From Streptomyces sp. HUAS 15-9 (GTDB taxonomy: Bacteria > Actinomycetota > Actinomycetes > Streptomycetales > Streptomycetaceae): a DNA stretch of 64,000 nucleotides. The stretch is from contig NZ_CP106800.1 in assembly GCF_025642155.1 (NCBI RefSeq), positions 32,072-96,071 of the forward strand, written 5' to 3'. The translations under genes and the position numbers were made by a program. The notes beneath the pieces are model-generated. The model searched no databases, had not been told where the DNA came from, and was given only the letters and a program-made list of their open reading frames with translations. Shown in pieces: positions 8,134-16,409 of the stretch (its first letter is position 1; the number at the start of each line of letters is the position of its first letter).

Positions 8134-8171
8134 CCCGGCCCGGGCGCGATCACGGGCACGCCCGGGCCGGG
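8134..8171 (-). terminator. Intergenic hairpin
   Basis: A 13-bp perfect inverted repeat (8134-8146, CCCGGCCCGGGCG, with 8159-8171) between the DUF4097 gene and the DUF6919-like gene. Likely attenuator. Confidence 0.5.
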
Positions 8172-8248
8172 CGGTGCTGGCCGGTCGGCCACCGCCGGCC
8201 CCGGCGCCCGCTGAGCGCGGTGGTCGGGGCCGACAGAAGCCGGCCGGG

Positions 8249-9460
8249 TCAGCTCTTGTGGACGGCGCCGTTGTGGGTGCTGGTGCGGACGTCCAGGTCC
8301 TGGCGGCCGCGCACACCGCGCAGGGTGACCGAGCCGTTGTGGGTGCGGGCCACGATCCCGCCGGTGGCACGGGGGGTGGCGGCGAGGTTCAGGGTGCCGT
8401 TGTGGGTGATCACACGGGCGTCACTGCCGCTGTAGCTGCCGATCATGGTGTGGCCGTTGTGGGAGTCGATGTCGACCGACTCCTGGATGGCCTCGAAGGT
8501 GTAGTTGCCGTTGTGGCCGTCGATCTTCGCCCGGCCGACGACTCCGGCGCGGACGTGCCCGTTGTGCGTGTCCATGCGCAGGGCAGCCAGCGGGCCGTCG
8601 ACCTCGAGGTGGGCGTTGTGCGACTTCACGCTGACGCCGGACCCGGCCGGAAGGGTGACGAGGACCTCGATCGGGCTGGAGGCGACGCCGCCGGAGACGC
8701 CGCCGATGGTCATGTTGCCGTTCCCGTCGATCGTGACGCCGGTGAGGTTGCCGTAGACGACGCCGGCGCTCTGGAAGACCGTGGTACGGCCGCGACCGGT
8801 GTTGATGATCTGGGTGACGCCACCGGTGCCCTCCATCTCCGGGACGATCACGGTGAGCCGGTCCCCGTTCAGCGAGACGGTGCTGCGGCGGACGGCGTCC
8901 GCGGAGGGGCCGGTCTTGTCGTCGGTGCGCACCGTGGCGGTGGGGACGGTCGCGCGCGGGTCGACGGTCACCTTGACCGTTCCGGACGGGCAGGTGACGT
9001 CGGCGAGATACGGCCGCCCGGTGGGCGTCTCCTGCCGGTTCTGCTCGTCCGCGGGCTTGGTGGTCGCGACGCCGGTCTCGCTCTTGAGCAGGGTGACGAG
9101 CTCGGCCGCGGCCGCGGCGGGCATCGCGTGCTCGCGCATCAGATGGGCGGCGGGGTCCTGACCGGTGGTGATGGCGCGCTGGTAGGTGGCGCGGAAGCCC
9201 GGCAGTTGCTTGTTGAACATCGCCTGGATGAACTCCTGCGCCCACGACTCGCCCTGCGTGCCCTGCGCGACCATCTGCGTGACGGCCCGCTGGAACTCCT
9301 CCTGCGCCTGGTCCTCGGGCAGGGCGGACGCGATGGTGATGAACAGGTTGGTCGCCATGGCGGCCGTGGGCTCGCTGACGCCGTACTCAGTCATGAAGTC
9401 GCGGATGAGTTCGTCACGTTCGGCGCCGGTGAGGCTGGCGAGCTGGTCCTTGCTGAACAC
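8249..9460 (-). CDS. DUF4097-type beta-helix protein with HNG repeats
   Basis: 403 aa from GTG 9460 (GGGGGGAG upstream). Residues ~1-130 are helical. From ~170 onward the chain is beta-rich with seven regularly spaced His-Asn-Gly/Ala triplets (KSHNA, DTHNG, DGHNG, DSHNG, ITHNG, RTHNG, STHNG) 17-22 residues apart. This matches the DUF4097 right-handed beta-helix fold, one turn per repeat. There is no signal peptide or anchor, unlike many DUF4097 proteins, so it is probably cytoplasmic. It could be a scaffold or adhesin-like factor in transfer. Confidence 0.65.
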   Translation of the reverse strand: MFSKDQLASLTGAERDELIRDFMTEYGVSEPTAAMATNLFITIASALPEDQAQEEFQRAVTQMVAQGTQGESWAQEFIQAMFNKQLPGFRATYQRAITTGQDPAAHLMREHAMPAAAAAELVTLLKSETGVATTKPADEQNRQETPTGRPYLADVTCPSGTVKVTVDPRATVPTATVRTDDKTGPSADAVRRSTVSLNGDRLTVIVPEMEGTGGVTQIINTGRGRTTVFQSAGVVYGNLTGVTIDGNGNMTIGGVSGGVASSPIEVLVTLPAGSGVSVKSHNAHLEVDGPLAALRMDTHNGHVRAGVVGRAKIDGHNGNYTFEAIQESVDIDSHNGHTMIGSYSGSDARVITHNGTLNLAATPRATGGIVARTHNGSVTLRGVRGRQDLDVRTSTHNGAVHKS

Positions 9461-9510
9461 GGGTTCTCCCCCCGGTTGGGTGTGTTGGGTGTGGTCGTCG
9501 CGCAGAGCGG

Positions 9511-9945
9511 TCAGGCGGCCTTCGGGGAGGCCGGCGGGATGTAGGAGCTGGGGTGGGCGGGCGTGCCGTCGTGGCACTCCAGGCAGATGCCGAGCGAGGT
9601 ACGCAGGCAGCCGTAGTAGCGGCGGCCGCACTCGGGGCAGGTCTGGCGGGCGGCCATGGCCTTGTCGAGCGCGTATTCCTGGGCGAGCGTCATCGGCCGG
9701 ACCGGCTTCGCCTTGGCGATCTCGTAGAGGAAGCCGTTCTTCGGGCCGAGGGTCTCGACTTCGGCGACGACTTCCAGGCCGCGGATGCTGAGGCCCATCG
9801 CGCGCAACTGCCGTTTGGTGGCGAGTCCTTCGGGTGCCTGGTTGCGCTTGTAGACCGGGATGGTCAGCTCGGGCTCGGTGGGGGCGTACGGGTCGACGTC
9901 GACCAGGTCGTCGTTCTCTTGCGGGTCGAAGTCGCCTGCACGCAC
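9511..9945 (-). CDS. RRQRL-motif zinc-binding protein
   Basis: 144 aa from GTG 9945 (GGAGAGGGG upstream). KRNQAPEGLATKRQLRAMGL resembles the RRQRL signature of a small actinobacterial zinc-protein family. CPECGRRYYGCL followed by LGICLECHDG gives a four-Cys zinc site. It is the first gene of the leftward run that starts beside the small HTH gene. Function of the family is unknown. Confidence 0.6.
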   Translation of the reverse strand: MRAGDFDPQENDDLVDVDPYAPTEPELTIPVYKRNQAPEGLATKRQLRAMGLSIRGLEVVAEVETLGPKNGFLYEIAKAKPVRPMTLAQEYALDKAMAARQTCPECGRRYYGCLRTSLGICLECHDGTPAHPSSYIPPASPKAA

Positions 9946-10000
9946 GGGTGTCCCCTCTCCGGCTGAGTTGGTGTTCTCGGTCGGTGCACAACCACCATGC

Positions 10001-10050
10001 TGTAAACGAGTTTCTTCTGTCAACAGGTTTACAAGCGAAAGACGTTGACA
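10001..10050. promoter_or_regulatory. Divergent promoter with 7-bp operator arms
   Basis: TGTAAAC (10001-10007) and GTTTACA (10027-10033) form an inverted repeat with a 19-bp spacer containing CTGTCAACAG. A rightward -35-like TTGACA lies at 10045-10050, with GATCCT 17 bases later. A leftward TTGACA (complement of 10018-10023) points toward the RRQRL gene. The adjacent HTH protein is a candidate binder. Confidence 0.5.
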
Positions 10051-10080
10051 GGTGGCGCGTGGGGCTTGATCCTCGAAGGC

Positions 10081-10314
10081 ATGACGAACACAGCACCCGC
10101 CGCTCAGCACGTCGGCGTCACGGAGATCGGAGAGATGCTGAACGTCAGCCGCCAGCGGGCCAACAGGCTCGTGGCCAGGCCCGACTTCCCGGCACCGGTG
10201 GCCCAGACGAAGGCCGGCCGGGTGTGGGAGAGGGCGGCTGTCGTGCAGTGGGAGAAGGGCTGGGACCGCGACAACGTCGGCGGCCGGCCCCCGAAGAACA
10301 CCGCCCAGCAGTAG
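10081..10314 (+). CDS. Small helix-turn-helix protein (AlpA/excisionase type)
   Basis: 77 aa from ATG 10081. VGVTEIGEMLNVSRQRANRL followed by RPDFPAPVAQTKAGRVWERA is the winged HTH pattern of AlpA/excisionase-type DNA-binding proteins. It is the only rightward gene in the first 24 kb and sits beside an inverted-repeat operator, so it may control the divergent promoter. The predicted transcript leader is very short, so it may be leaderless. An excisionase role is possible but no integrase is present in the window. Confidence 0.7.
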   Translation: MTNTAPAAQHVGVTEIGEMLNVSRQRANRLVARPDFPAPVAQTKAGRVWERAAVVQWEKGWDRDNVGGRPPKNTAQQ

Positions 10315-10363
10315 GGCGGGCAGCCCACGGTTCCCACATTTGAGAATCGGGCGCCGCGTACGA

Positions 10364-10397
10364 GGTGCGCCGCACGGATCTTTCCGTGCGGCGCACC
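10364..10397. terminator. Bidirectional terminator
   Basis: A perfect 14-bp inverted repeat (10364-10377, GGTGCGCCGCACGG; 10384-10397) with loop ATCTTT lies between convergent genes ending at 10314 and 10427. Confidence 0.75.
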
Positions 10398-10426
10398 GGT
10401 GTTTCACGCGGGAAACTCCGCCCGGC

Positions 10427-10732
10427 TCAGCGGCGGGCGGCCCGGGCGGCGGCGTCCCGCATGATCTTCTTGCCGTCGGGGTGGGCGTTGACGGCCGCGA
10501 TGATGGCGTCCGTCCAGGCCCGCAGGCCGCTGTGGCCGCGCTGCGCCTGGTCGCGCTCGGTGTGGGCCTGCGCGAGCTGCTGGGCGAGGGTGGGGCAGGT
10601 GCAGGCGTCGGCGTCCGGGTCGTGCAGCCGGGAGATGCATCCGGGCACCAGCCAGCGGGTTCCGTCGGGTTCCTGTACCCAGTAGCAGGCCAGCGGAGGC
10701 CGGGGCCTGTTCGTCTCCGTGCCGTTCAACAC
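10427..10732 (-). CDS. Hypothetical protein, 101 aa
   Basis: It starts at GTG 10732 with AAAGGAAGG upstream. LACYWVQEPDGTRWLVPGC, CISRLHDPDADACTCPTLAQ and a helical C-terminus suggest a small metal-binding domain (three or four Cys) plus a helix. It is the last gene of the conjugation block before the terminator at 10364. Function unknown. Confidence 0.55.
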   Translation of the reverse strand: MLNGTETNRPRPPLACYWVQEPDGTRWLVPGCISRLHDPDADACTCPTLAQQLAQAHTERDQAQRGHSGLRAWTDAIIAAVNAHPDGKKIMRDAAARAARR

Positions 10733-10808
10733 GCCTTCCTTTCCGGGTCCTGGCCGTTCTCCGCCCGGTCCGCGCGCGGGGCGCGGGCCGGACAGGCAGC
10801 GGTCAGGG

Positions 10809-11543
10809 TCAGTTCAGCGACGGCGGCTGCGTGGGGTCGTACGGCTGGTACGAGGGCTTCGGTTCCGGGTGGTGGCAGTGGATCTCGGCGCGGACCTCGG
10901 GGGCGGGCGGCGTCTGGTTGTGTACGTCGACGTTGATGAAGGCGGCCGGGGAGAGGCTGATGCCGCGCAGCGCCAGGACGGACAGGGCCGCCCAGGCCAG
11001 GACCGCGATGCCGGCGGCGACCTCGCGGCCGGGGCTGGGGGTGCCGATCCAGACCATGGCGACGGTGGCCGCGCCCCACGCGGTCCAGGTGAGGCGGGCT
11101 CCGCCGTTGCGGAGGTAGCCGAGGATGAACGCGACGACGCCGACCGCCTGCCAGGTGCTGTAGGCGGTGGTGGCGTCGACGGGCAGCGCCTGCGTGCGGG
11201 TGGCGAGGTAGGAGCGGACCGGCTGGTCGATGGTGGCGAGCAGGCCGGTGTGGTCGCCGGTCGGGGCGGACCAGGGCAGGGCCCGCGCCGCGTCGATCAC
11301 GCTGGTGCCGATGCCGTACAGCGAGAAGAACGCGGCCGCGGCGACGGCGAGGACGATGACGGTTTTGATCCATCCGGCCATGAGCCGCCAGCCGTAGGTG
11401 GGGGCCATCCGGATGTCGTTCAGGCGGCGGCCGAGCCAGCCGTGTTCGCCGCTGAACTGCTTCCACCAGCTGTAGGCCCGAGCCTGGGTGGTGGGCTTCT
11501 GCTGGCGGTCGGCGCGGGAGTGGGGGAACGGGGTGACGCTCAT
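10809..11543 (-). CDS. Four-helix integral membrane protein of the transfer block
   Basis: 244 aa from ATG 11543. Hydrophobic helices fall at about 60-80, 131-144, 151-168 and 174-193, with a cytoplasmic-looking N-terminus (WWKQFSGEHGWLGRRL) and a C-terminal proline/histidine-rich tail after INVDVHNQTPPAPEV. It resembles no named transfer protein that I know, but lies in the membrane-protein-rich part of the conjugation array, so a role in the mating channel is plausible. Confidence 0.6.
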   Translation of the reverse strand: MSVTPFPHSRADRQQKPTTQARAYSWWKQFSGEHGWLGRRLNDIRMAPTYGWRLMAGWIKTVIVLAVAAAAFFSLYGIGTSVIDAARALPWSAPTGDHTGLLATIDQPVRSYLATRTQALPVDATTAYSTWQAVGVVAFILGYLRNGGARLTWTAWGAATVAMVWIGTPSPGREVAAGIAVLAWAALSVLALRGISLSPAAFINVDVHNQTPPAPEVRAEIHCHHPEPKPSYQPYDPTQPPSLN

Positions 11544-11563
11544 GGTGGTGTCGCCTCTCGTGG

Positions 11564-11773
11564 TCAGCGGGACGGGCTTGAGCTGGGGGCGGCGGGCGCG
11601 GTGTGCGCCGGCCTGGGCGGGTCGGTTTTGGTCGCGGCGTCGCTGCTGTGGGTGCCGATGTAGAAGCCGCCGATCAGGCCGAGGATGAGCAAGACCTTGT
11701 GCCGGTTGGCCTTCCACCAGGTGGGCGGGGCGGGCTCGGTGAGGACACCTATGACGGCGGGCGCTTTCGCCAA
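11564..11773 (-). CDS. Small single-pass membrane protein, paralog of the 12835-13044 gene
   Basis: 69 aa from TTG 11773 (GGAGAG upstream). PPTWWKANRHKVLLILGLIG starts a single transmembrane helix, followed by GTHSSDAATKTDPPRPAHTA. The 12835-13044 product has the same length and the same pattern (WW..NRHKVL, GF..G, S.DA, AHTAPA), so the two are duplicates separated by two genes. Probably a small inner-membrane subunit with the C-terminus outside. Confidence 0.6.
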   Translation of the reverse strand: MAKAPAVIGVLTEPAPPTWWKANRHKVLLILGLIGGFYIGTHSSDAATKTDPPRPAHTAPAAPSSSPSR

Positions 11774-11910
11774 AGCGACTGCTCTCCTTGTGGGTTGTCC
11801 GCAGGCACTGCTGCGGCGGGGACGGGGTGCTGGGGAGGCCCGGTCGGCCTGTCCGGCCCCCGGAGCCGCCGCGAGGGGCGGGGCGCCGGAGGCCGGGCGG
11901 GCAGGCCGGG

Positions 11911-12198
11911 TCAGGTCGCCGGCGCGGGGGTGGGAGCGGCGGCGCAGTCGCGGCACAGGTACTGCCGCTCGGTGCTCAGCGGGTCGGTTAGGACGCTCGT
12001 GCCGATGGGGGTGAGGGCGTCGCAGCCGTCGCAGCGGGGGCCGAGCAGCTCGCGCAGCTGGTCCAGTTGCTGGGCGAGCTGGGCGCGTTCGCCGGGGAGC
12101 ATGTCGCCGACGATGCGGCGGGCGCCCGGCAGGTCCTCGTTCATGACGGCGTACAGGGCGGCGGTCTCGGTGAAGGCGGTGACGGTGGGAGGGTTCAT
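11911..12198 (-). CDS. Hypothetical zinc-ribbon protein, 95 aa
   Basis: It starts at ATG 12198 and overlaps the upstream stop by four bases (ATGA). A helical N-terminal half with EDLPGARRIVGDMLPGERAQ is followed by a zinc-ribbon-like pair, CDGCDALTPIG and YLCRDCAAA. Its length and design resemble small regulatory adaptors in Streptomyces plasmid arrays. Function unknown. Confidence 0.6.
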   Translation of the reverse strand: MNPPTVTAFTETAALYAVMNEDLPGARRIVGDMLPGERAQLAQQLDQLRELLGPRCDGCDALTPIGTSVLTDPLSTERQYLCRDCAAAPTPAPAT

Positions 12199-12722
12199 GC
12201 GCCGCTGCCGATGGCGATGGTCGGGATGGTGCCGACGGGCCAGCAGGGTCCGGCGCACGGGGTGCGGTCGGGCAGGTGGTGGGGGTGGAGGATCGGGGCT
12301 CCGTTGGCGGCGTGCATGCCGCGGTAGCGCCACACGATGCCGGGGCGGCGGCGGTCGTCGCTGGCGGGCACGTAGTCGGCGTCCAGGTCGAAGGTGCGGG
12401 CGGTGGCCGGGTCGGTCCACGTGCCGGGCTGGTCGGTGACCTGGCTGAGCAGGCCGCTGCCGGGGTCGGTGTAGCGGTTGACGAGGCCGTCCAGCTGCGC
12501 GCGGATCTTGTCGGCGTTGGCGCGGATCCAGTCGGGGACCAGGTGCTCCTGGCCGCGGGGCGCGTAGTGGGAGGCGCTGTCCTGGGGGTCGGCCTCGAGG
12601 GCCTGGTCCAGGTGGGCCATGGCCGCGACCAGTTCGGTGACGACGGGTGCTTCGATGCGGACGACTCTGGCGGCGTGCTGGCAGTAGCGGATCTCGGTGG
12701 GGCTGAGGGGGGCGGTGGTCAA
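12195..12722 (-). CDS. Hypothetical protein, 175 aa
   Basis: It starts at TTG 12722 with AAGGAG upstream. The N-terminal half is helical; the C-terminal half is beta-rich with DADYVPASDDRRRPGIVWRY and ends in TPCAGPCWPVG. No membrane segment or known catalytic motif. It is coupled to the downstream zinc-ribbon gene and sits between the two copies of the 69-aa membrane protein. Confidence 0.55.
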   Translation of the reverse strand: MTTAPLSPTEIRYCQHAARVVRIEAPVVTELVAAMAHLDQALEADPQDSASHYAPRGQEHLVPDWIRANADKIRAQLDGLVNRYTDPGSGLLSQVTDQPGTWTDPATARTFDLDADYVPASDDRRRPGIVWRYRGMHAANGAPILHPHHLPDRTPCAGPCWPVGTIPTIAIGSGA

Positions 12723-12834
12723 CGAGGGCTCCTTGCAGGCGAGTCGGGGTGGGGCCGGGCGGCCTGTCCGGTCCTCGCCCTGTGCTGCCGCACGGGGGCG
12801 GCGATGGGGGCGAGGGCCGGGCGGGCGGTCCGGA

Positions 12835-13044
12835 TCACGGCGTGGCCGGGGTGACGCTGTCGGCGGGCGCGGTGTGCGCGGGCGGCGTGTTGGTGGCGGC
12901 CGGGGCGTCGGTGCTGTTCTGGCCGAGCAGGAAGCCGACGATCAGCGCGAGGACGGCGAGGACCTTGTGGCGGTTGGTCTGCCACCAGCCGGGCTGGGGC
13001 GCGGGCTGGAGGGTGAGGACGGGTCCGGGCTGCTGCTTGGGCAT
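12835..13044 (-). CDS. Small single-pass membrane protein, paralog of the 11564-11773 gene
   Basis: 69 aa from ATG 13044 (AAGGAG upstream). QPGWWQTNRHKVLAVLALIV begins the single membrane helix; the tail TNTPPAHTAPADSVTP mirrors its paralog. The N-terminal part differs, and a Lys-rich collar before the helix suggests the N-terminus is cytoplasmic. Both copies sit among conjugation membrane proteins. Confidence 0.65.
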   Translation of the reverse strand: MPKQQPGPVLTLQPAPQPGWWQTNRHKVLAVLALIVGFLLGQNSTDAPAATNTPPAHTAPADSVTPATP

Positions 13045-13106
13045 GGCGGATCGCTCCTTGGCGAGGTGGAGGGAAGGACGGTGCGGGCAGGCCGGTCGGC
13101 CTGGCC

Positions 13107-13140
13107 GGTCCTCGGGGCCGCCGGGGGCGGGCCGAGGACC
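13107..13140 (-). terminator. Intergenic hairpin
   Basis: GGTCCTCGG (13107-13115) pairs with CCGAGGACC (13132-13140). It lies between the 13171-13773 and 12835-13044 genes. It shares the GGTCCTC element with the hairpin repeat family further left. Confidence 0.45.
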
Positions 13141-13170
13141 AGGCAGGTCGGCAGGACAGGGGTGGTGGGG

Positions 13171-13773
13171 TTACTGCTTGTTGCGGTTGCCGTCGCCCCA
13201 CTGGATGTTCACGTCGCCGCCGCGGCCAATGAGCCGGTTGCCTCCGGTGTCGATCTGCGGGGCGAAGACGACGGTCGACGGCTCGCTGCCGGTGCCGTGG
13301 TCGCTGCCGGTGTGGCCTGCGGCCTTGGCGAACAGGGAGCGGGCGACGGCCATGCCGCCGAACAGGATGACGGCGAGGACCAGGGCGACCTTCCAGAGCA
13401 TGTCGAGCACGTCCACGAGGCCTCCCAGGGCGGGTGCGGCGATACGGAGGGCGACGGCGCCTCCGAGGGCGAGAGCGGTGATGCTTCCGGCGACCATGCC
13501 GATCGCCTTCGCCCAGGAGGGCATCGGCTCGCGGGGCGTGGCGACGGGAACGGGGTCCAGGCGGTGTTCCACGGGGCGGCCCCAGGCGATGCGGCCGTCG
13601 GGGAGCTGGACCTGGACGGAGCCGGGGACCGGTACCTGGTAGAGGGTCAGGGCCGGGGCGGGCGCGTGCTGTACGACCTGGTGGTGCTGGGGGGCGGGCT
13701 GCCAGATCGCGGTGGGCAGGGCGGGGGTGCGGGGGCCGACTTCCTGGTCGACCAGGTGCTGCTCGGTGTTCAT
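13171..13773 (-). CDS. Two-helix membrane protein of the transfer block
   Basis: 200 aa from ATG 13773. A proline/glutamine-rich cytoplasmic N-terminus (~85 residues) is followed by two membrane helices (about 89-110 and 126-145). The polar C-terminus ends in Gly/Asn-rich RLIGRGGDVNIQWGDGNRN. No known family. The architecture (long polar N-terminus, helical hairpin, polar tail) fits an accessory mating-pair or spread protein. Confidence 0.6.
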   Translation of the reverse strand: MNTEQHLVDQEVGPRTPALPTAIWQPAPQHHQVVQHAPAPALTLYQVPVPGSVQVQLPDGRIAWGRPVEHRLDPVPVATPREPMPSWAKAIGMVAGSITALALGGAVALRIAAPALGGLVDVLDMLWKVALVLAVILFGGMAVARSLFAKAAGHTGSDHGTGSEPSTVVFAPQIDTGGNRLIGRGGDVNIQWGDGNRNKQ

Positions 13774-13859
13774 CGGGCGCTCCAGGGGAGTCGGGTACGG
13801 CCGAGGCCGGCCCCTCGGGGGAGAAGGGACCGGCCTCGGTGGTGGGGCGGGGTGGGTTG

Positions 13860-14162
13860 CTACAGATCGCCGTGCTCGGCGGCGGCGTCCAGCTCCGCGA
13901 GGGTGGCGTACTGGCGGGGGAGCCGGGAGCAGCCGCGGATGCGGACGCCGGCGGCCCGGCCGCTGGTCATGAGTTCGGTCAGCCGGTCGCGCTCGGGGCC
14001 GGACAGTCCAGCCAGGAGTGCGGGTGCGTCGTCCAGGACGACGGTGAGCGTCGGGGCCGGGGTGGGCTCGGTGCCGAGGCGGGCGGTCCTTTCGCGGACC
14101 AGGGCGGTGGCCTGGTCCAGGAGCCTCAGTGCGGTGGTGGGGGTGGGGTCGGTGCTGGGCAT
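13860..14162 (-). CDS. Mini-protein resembling the Walker B region of an FtsK ATPase
   Basis: 100 aa from ATG 14162. TLTVVLDDAPALLAGLSGPE followed by LTELMTSGRAAGVRIRGCSR has the order of the Walker B strand and the next conserved helix-strand (GRAAGI...TQRP) of FtsK/TraB translocases, but there is no P-loop and no other ATPase part. It lies 17 bp downstream of the full translocase gene. It could be a regulatory mimic or a remnant. The match is short. Confidence 0.5.
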   Translation of the reverse strand: MPSTDPTPTTALRLLDQATALVRERTARLGTEPTPAPTLTVVLDDAPALLAGLSGPERDRLTELMTSGRAAGVRIRGCSRLPRQYATLAELDAAAEHGDL

Positions 14163-14179
14163 GGGCGTTCTCCTTCGGG

Positions 14180-16246
14180 TCAGGCGGCGGCCATGTAGCC
14201 GTCGGCGTGCTCCTTGTGGATCCAGGCGCCGTGGCCGATGTTGACGACCGGCACGGCCGGGTCGTCCTTCATCCGCTTCAGCGCGGTGCGCACCTGCGGG
14301 CCGGTCATCTGCAGCGACTTGGCGATGATCGCCGGGGGTGCGGGCTTGCCGTGCTTGTGGAGGAAGGCGACGATCTTCCGCGTGGTGTCGGACTTCGCCG
14401 CCGCATCGGGCTGGACGGCGTCGGGCACCTTCTCCATGGACGGCGCGGCAACGGCCGTCCTCCCGGGCTTCTTCGCCGGGGCGGGGGCCGTGTCAGTGAA
14501 CCGGTCCGGGTCGTAGGTGTACTGCTCGCCCGCGTTGCGCAGGCGCAGCATCAGCGCGTGCTCGTCGAGGATGTGCCGGAGGATCGGCAGGGCGTCGATG
14601 CTGTCCTGCTCGATGCCGGTCGTTTCGCCCTCGTGGGCCAGGCCGAAGGGGTCTTCGACGTACGGGGCGCGCCACATCGCGGCCCGGTTGTCAGGTCCGG
14701 CGAGGTAGCCGAGTCCGCCGGTGCCGCTGCCGTCGTTGAACTCCTTCGGGATGGCGCCCGGGTCGACCCCGGCCAGGGCGCTGCCGGCGGCCCGCTTGCC
14801 GGTCGCGGACGAACCGGAGCGCAGGACGGCGTTGTTGCCGCCCTGCAGCAGGTCGCGGATCAGGGTCTCGCCGCCCAGCTCGCTCGCGTTCGGCGACTGG
14901 TTGGCGAGGCGGAACTTGATGCCGACCTTCCGGGCTTCCTTCGCGAGGTCCCCGATGATCTTTACGGCTTCCTCGCCGTACTCGGGGTCGTTGAGCAGGT
15001 CGTGCGCCTCGTCGAGGGTGACGGAGATGAGCGGGTCGGGATCGCCCGGCACGAAGAAGGCGCGGCCGACGCGGGTGCGGCCCTTGTCGTCGACCCACTT
15101 CATGCGGTTGTAGCGCTGGCCGCGCTCCTTCATCAGGGCGTGGATGGCGCGCAGCACGACGATGCCGAACGCGTTGCCGGGGGCGAACACGCAGACGCCG
15201 TCGGGCCAGTCCGGCAGGGACAGGCCGGCCTGCGGGTCGATGACGATCGAGCAGACCAGCGGGCTGCGCCGTTCGATGCCGAGCAGTCCGTCCAGGAGGC
15301 GGGACTTGCCGGAGCCGGTGGTGCCGGTGACGAAGGAGTGCACGGCGCCGGATCCCGGCAGGAAGAACCGGTAGTGGGCGGGCTCGCCGTCGTAGTAGAT
15401 GCCGATCGGGGCGAGTCCGGTCTCCGGGTCCAGCACGTGCTGGGGGCCGAACAGGGTGCCCTTCTTCAGCGGGTTCTCGGTGAACACGCTGATGCGGCCG
15501 CGGCGGGGGCCGAGCTGCTCCATGGTGATCAGGTCGAGGTCGTCGATGTCGAGGGCGGAGGCGGTCTCCACCAGCCGCAGCTCGAACTTCTTGTTCCTCG
15601 GCAGGAGCACCTCCGCCGTCCAGCCGCCCTTGGGCAGGGCGACCGGCGAGATGAGCTTGCTCTTGGGGTACGGACCGTCGGAGACGGCGGCGTACTCCAT
15701 CCAGTCCAGCATCTGCCGGGTGAGCTCCGGGGTCTTCGCCGCCGGGCGCCGTCCCCAGCGCCGCCACGCCCAGGCGCCGTAACCGAGCGACCAGGCCAGC
15801 GAGGAGCCCCACCAGGGGTTCTCGCCCCACTCGGGTCCGCCCACGCTCGCCATGGTGGTGAGCAGGGTGGAGCCGGTCAGCGGCATGGACAGGCCGATGT
15901 ACCGGTCGTGTTCGGCGGGCAGGGTGCGGGCGGGCCGCCACTCGCCCTTCCACTTGACCAGGCCCGGGACCCAGCCCCACGCGCCGGCGGCCGCGGCCCC
16001 GGCGAAGCCGAGGGTGAGGGCGGTCTTCCAGCCGTCGGGCGTGGCGGACAGCAGTTCGCCGGCCGGGCCCATGCTGGCGGCGGTGGCGGCGAGGGTGAGG
16101 CGGCCGCGGTTGTCGAGTGCCCACTGGGAGAGGGTGCGGGACTGCTTCTTGCCGGTCGCCGCCTGGGCCGTGGCCGGGTTGGTCTGCGCGGCGAGGAAGG
16201 CGGCGAGGTCGACGTACTGGGGGGTGGGGTTCTTCGGGGCGCGCAC
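14180..16246 (-). CDS. FtsK/TraB-type conjugative DNA translocase
   Basis: 688 aa from GTG 16246. One or two hydrophobic stretches near residues 73-97 and 143-162 suggest membrane anchoring. Walker A GTTGSGKS is at 308-315 and Walker B LISVTLDEAHDLL at 406-418, followed by GIKFRLANQSPNASEL. The C-terminal ~70 residues form a winged-helix-like domain (GPQVRTALKRMKDDP), in the place where TraB-type pumps read plasmid DNA. Streptomyces elements use such a single ATPase to move double-stranded DNA between hyphae. This is the central transfer gene. Confidence 0.85.
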   Translation of the reverse strand: MRAPKNPTPQYVDLAAFLAAQTNPATAQAATGKKQSRTLSQWALDNRGRLTLAATAASMGPAGELLSATPDGWKTALTLGFAGAAAAGAWGWVPGLVKWKGEWRPARTLPAEHDRYIGLSMPLTGSTLLTTMASVGGPEWGENPWWGSSLAWSLGYGAWAWRRWGRRPAAKTPELTRQMLDWMEYAAVSDGPYPKSKLISPVALPKGGWTAEVLLPRNKKFELRLVETASALDIDDLDLITMEQLGPRRGRISVFTENPLKKGTLFGPQHVLDPETGLAPIGIYYDGEPAHYRFFLPGSGAVHSFVTGTTGSGKSRLLDGLLGIERRSPLVCSIVIDPQAGLSLPDWPDGVCVFAPGNAFGIVVLRAIHALMKERGQRYNRMKWVDDKGRTRVGRAFFVPGDPDPLISVTLDEAHDLLNDPEYGEEAVKIIGDLAKEARKVGIKFRLANQSPNASELGGETLIRDLLQGGNNAVLRSGSSATGKRAAGSALAGVDPGAIPKEFNDGSGTGGLGYLAGPDNRAAMWRAPYVEDPFGLAHEGETTGIEQDSIDALPILRHILDEHALMLRLRNAGEQYTYDPDRFTDTAPAPAKKPGRTAVAAPSMEKVPDAVQPDAAAKSDTTRKIVAFLHKHGKPAPPAIIAKSLQMTGPQVRTALKRMKDDPAVPVVNIGHGAWIHKEHADGYMAAA

Positions 16247-16409
16247 GGCGGTGATCCCTTCATGCTCGGGGCGTTGGAGGACGGGTTGGGGGACCCGGTG
16301 CTCCCCACCGCTCCCGAGCCGCGCAAGGGGCGCGCGGTTCGGGAGCGTCTGGGCAACACGGGGGCCGGGCCCGCCGGTTGGCAGGCCCGGGGGCTACGGG
16401 GTGGGGCGC

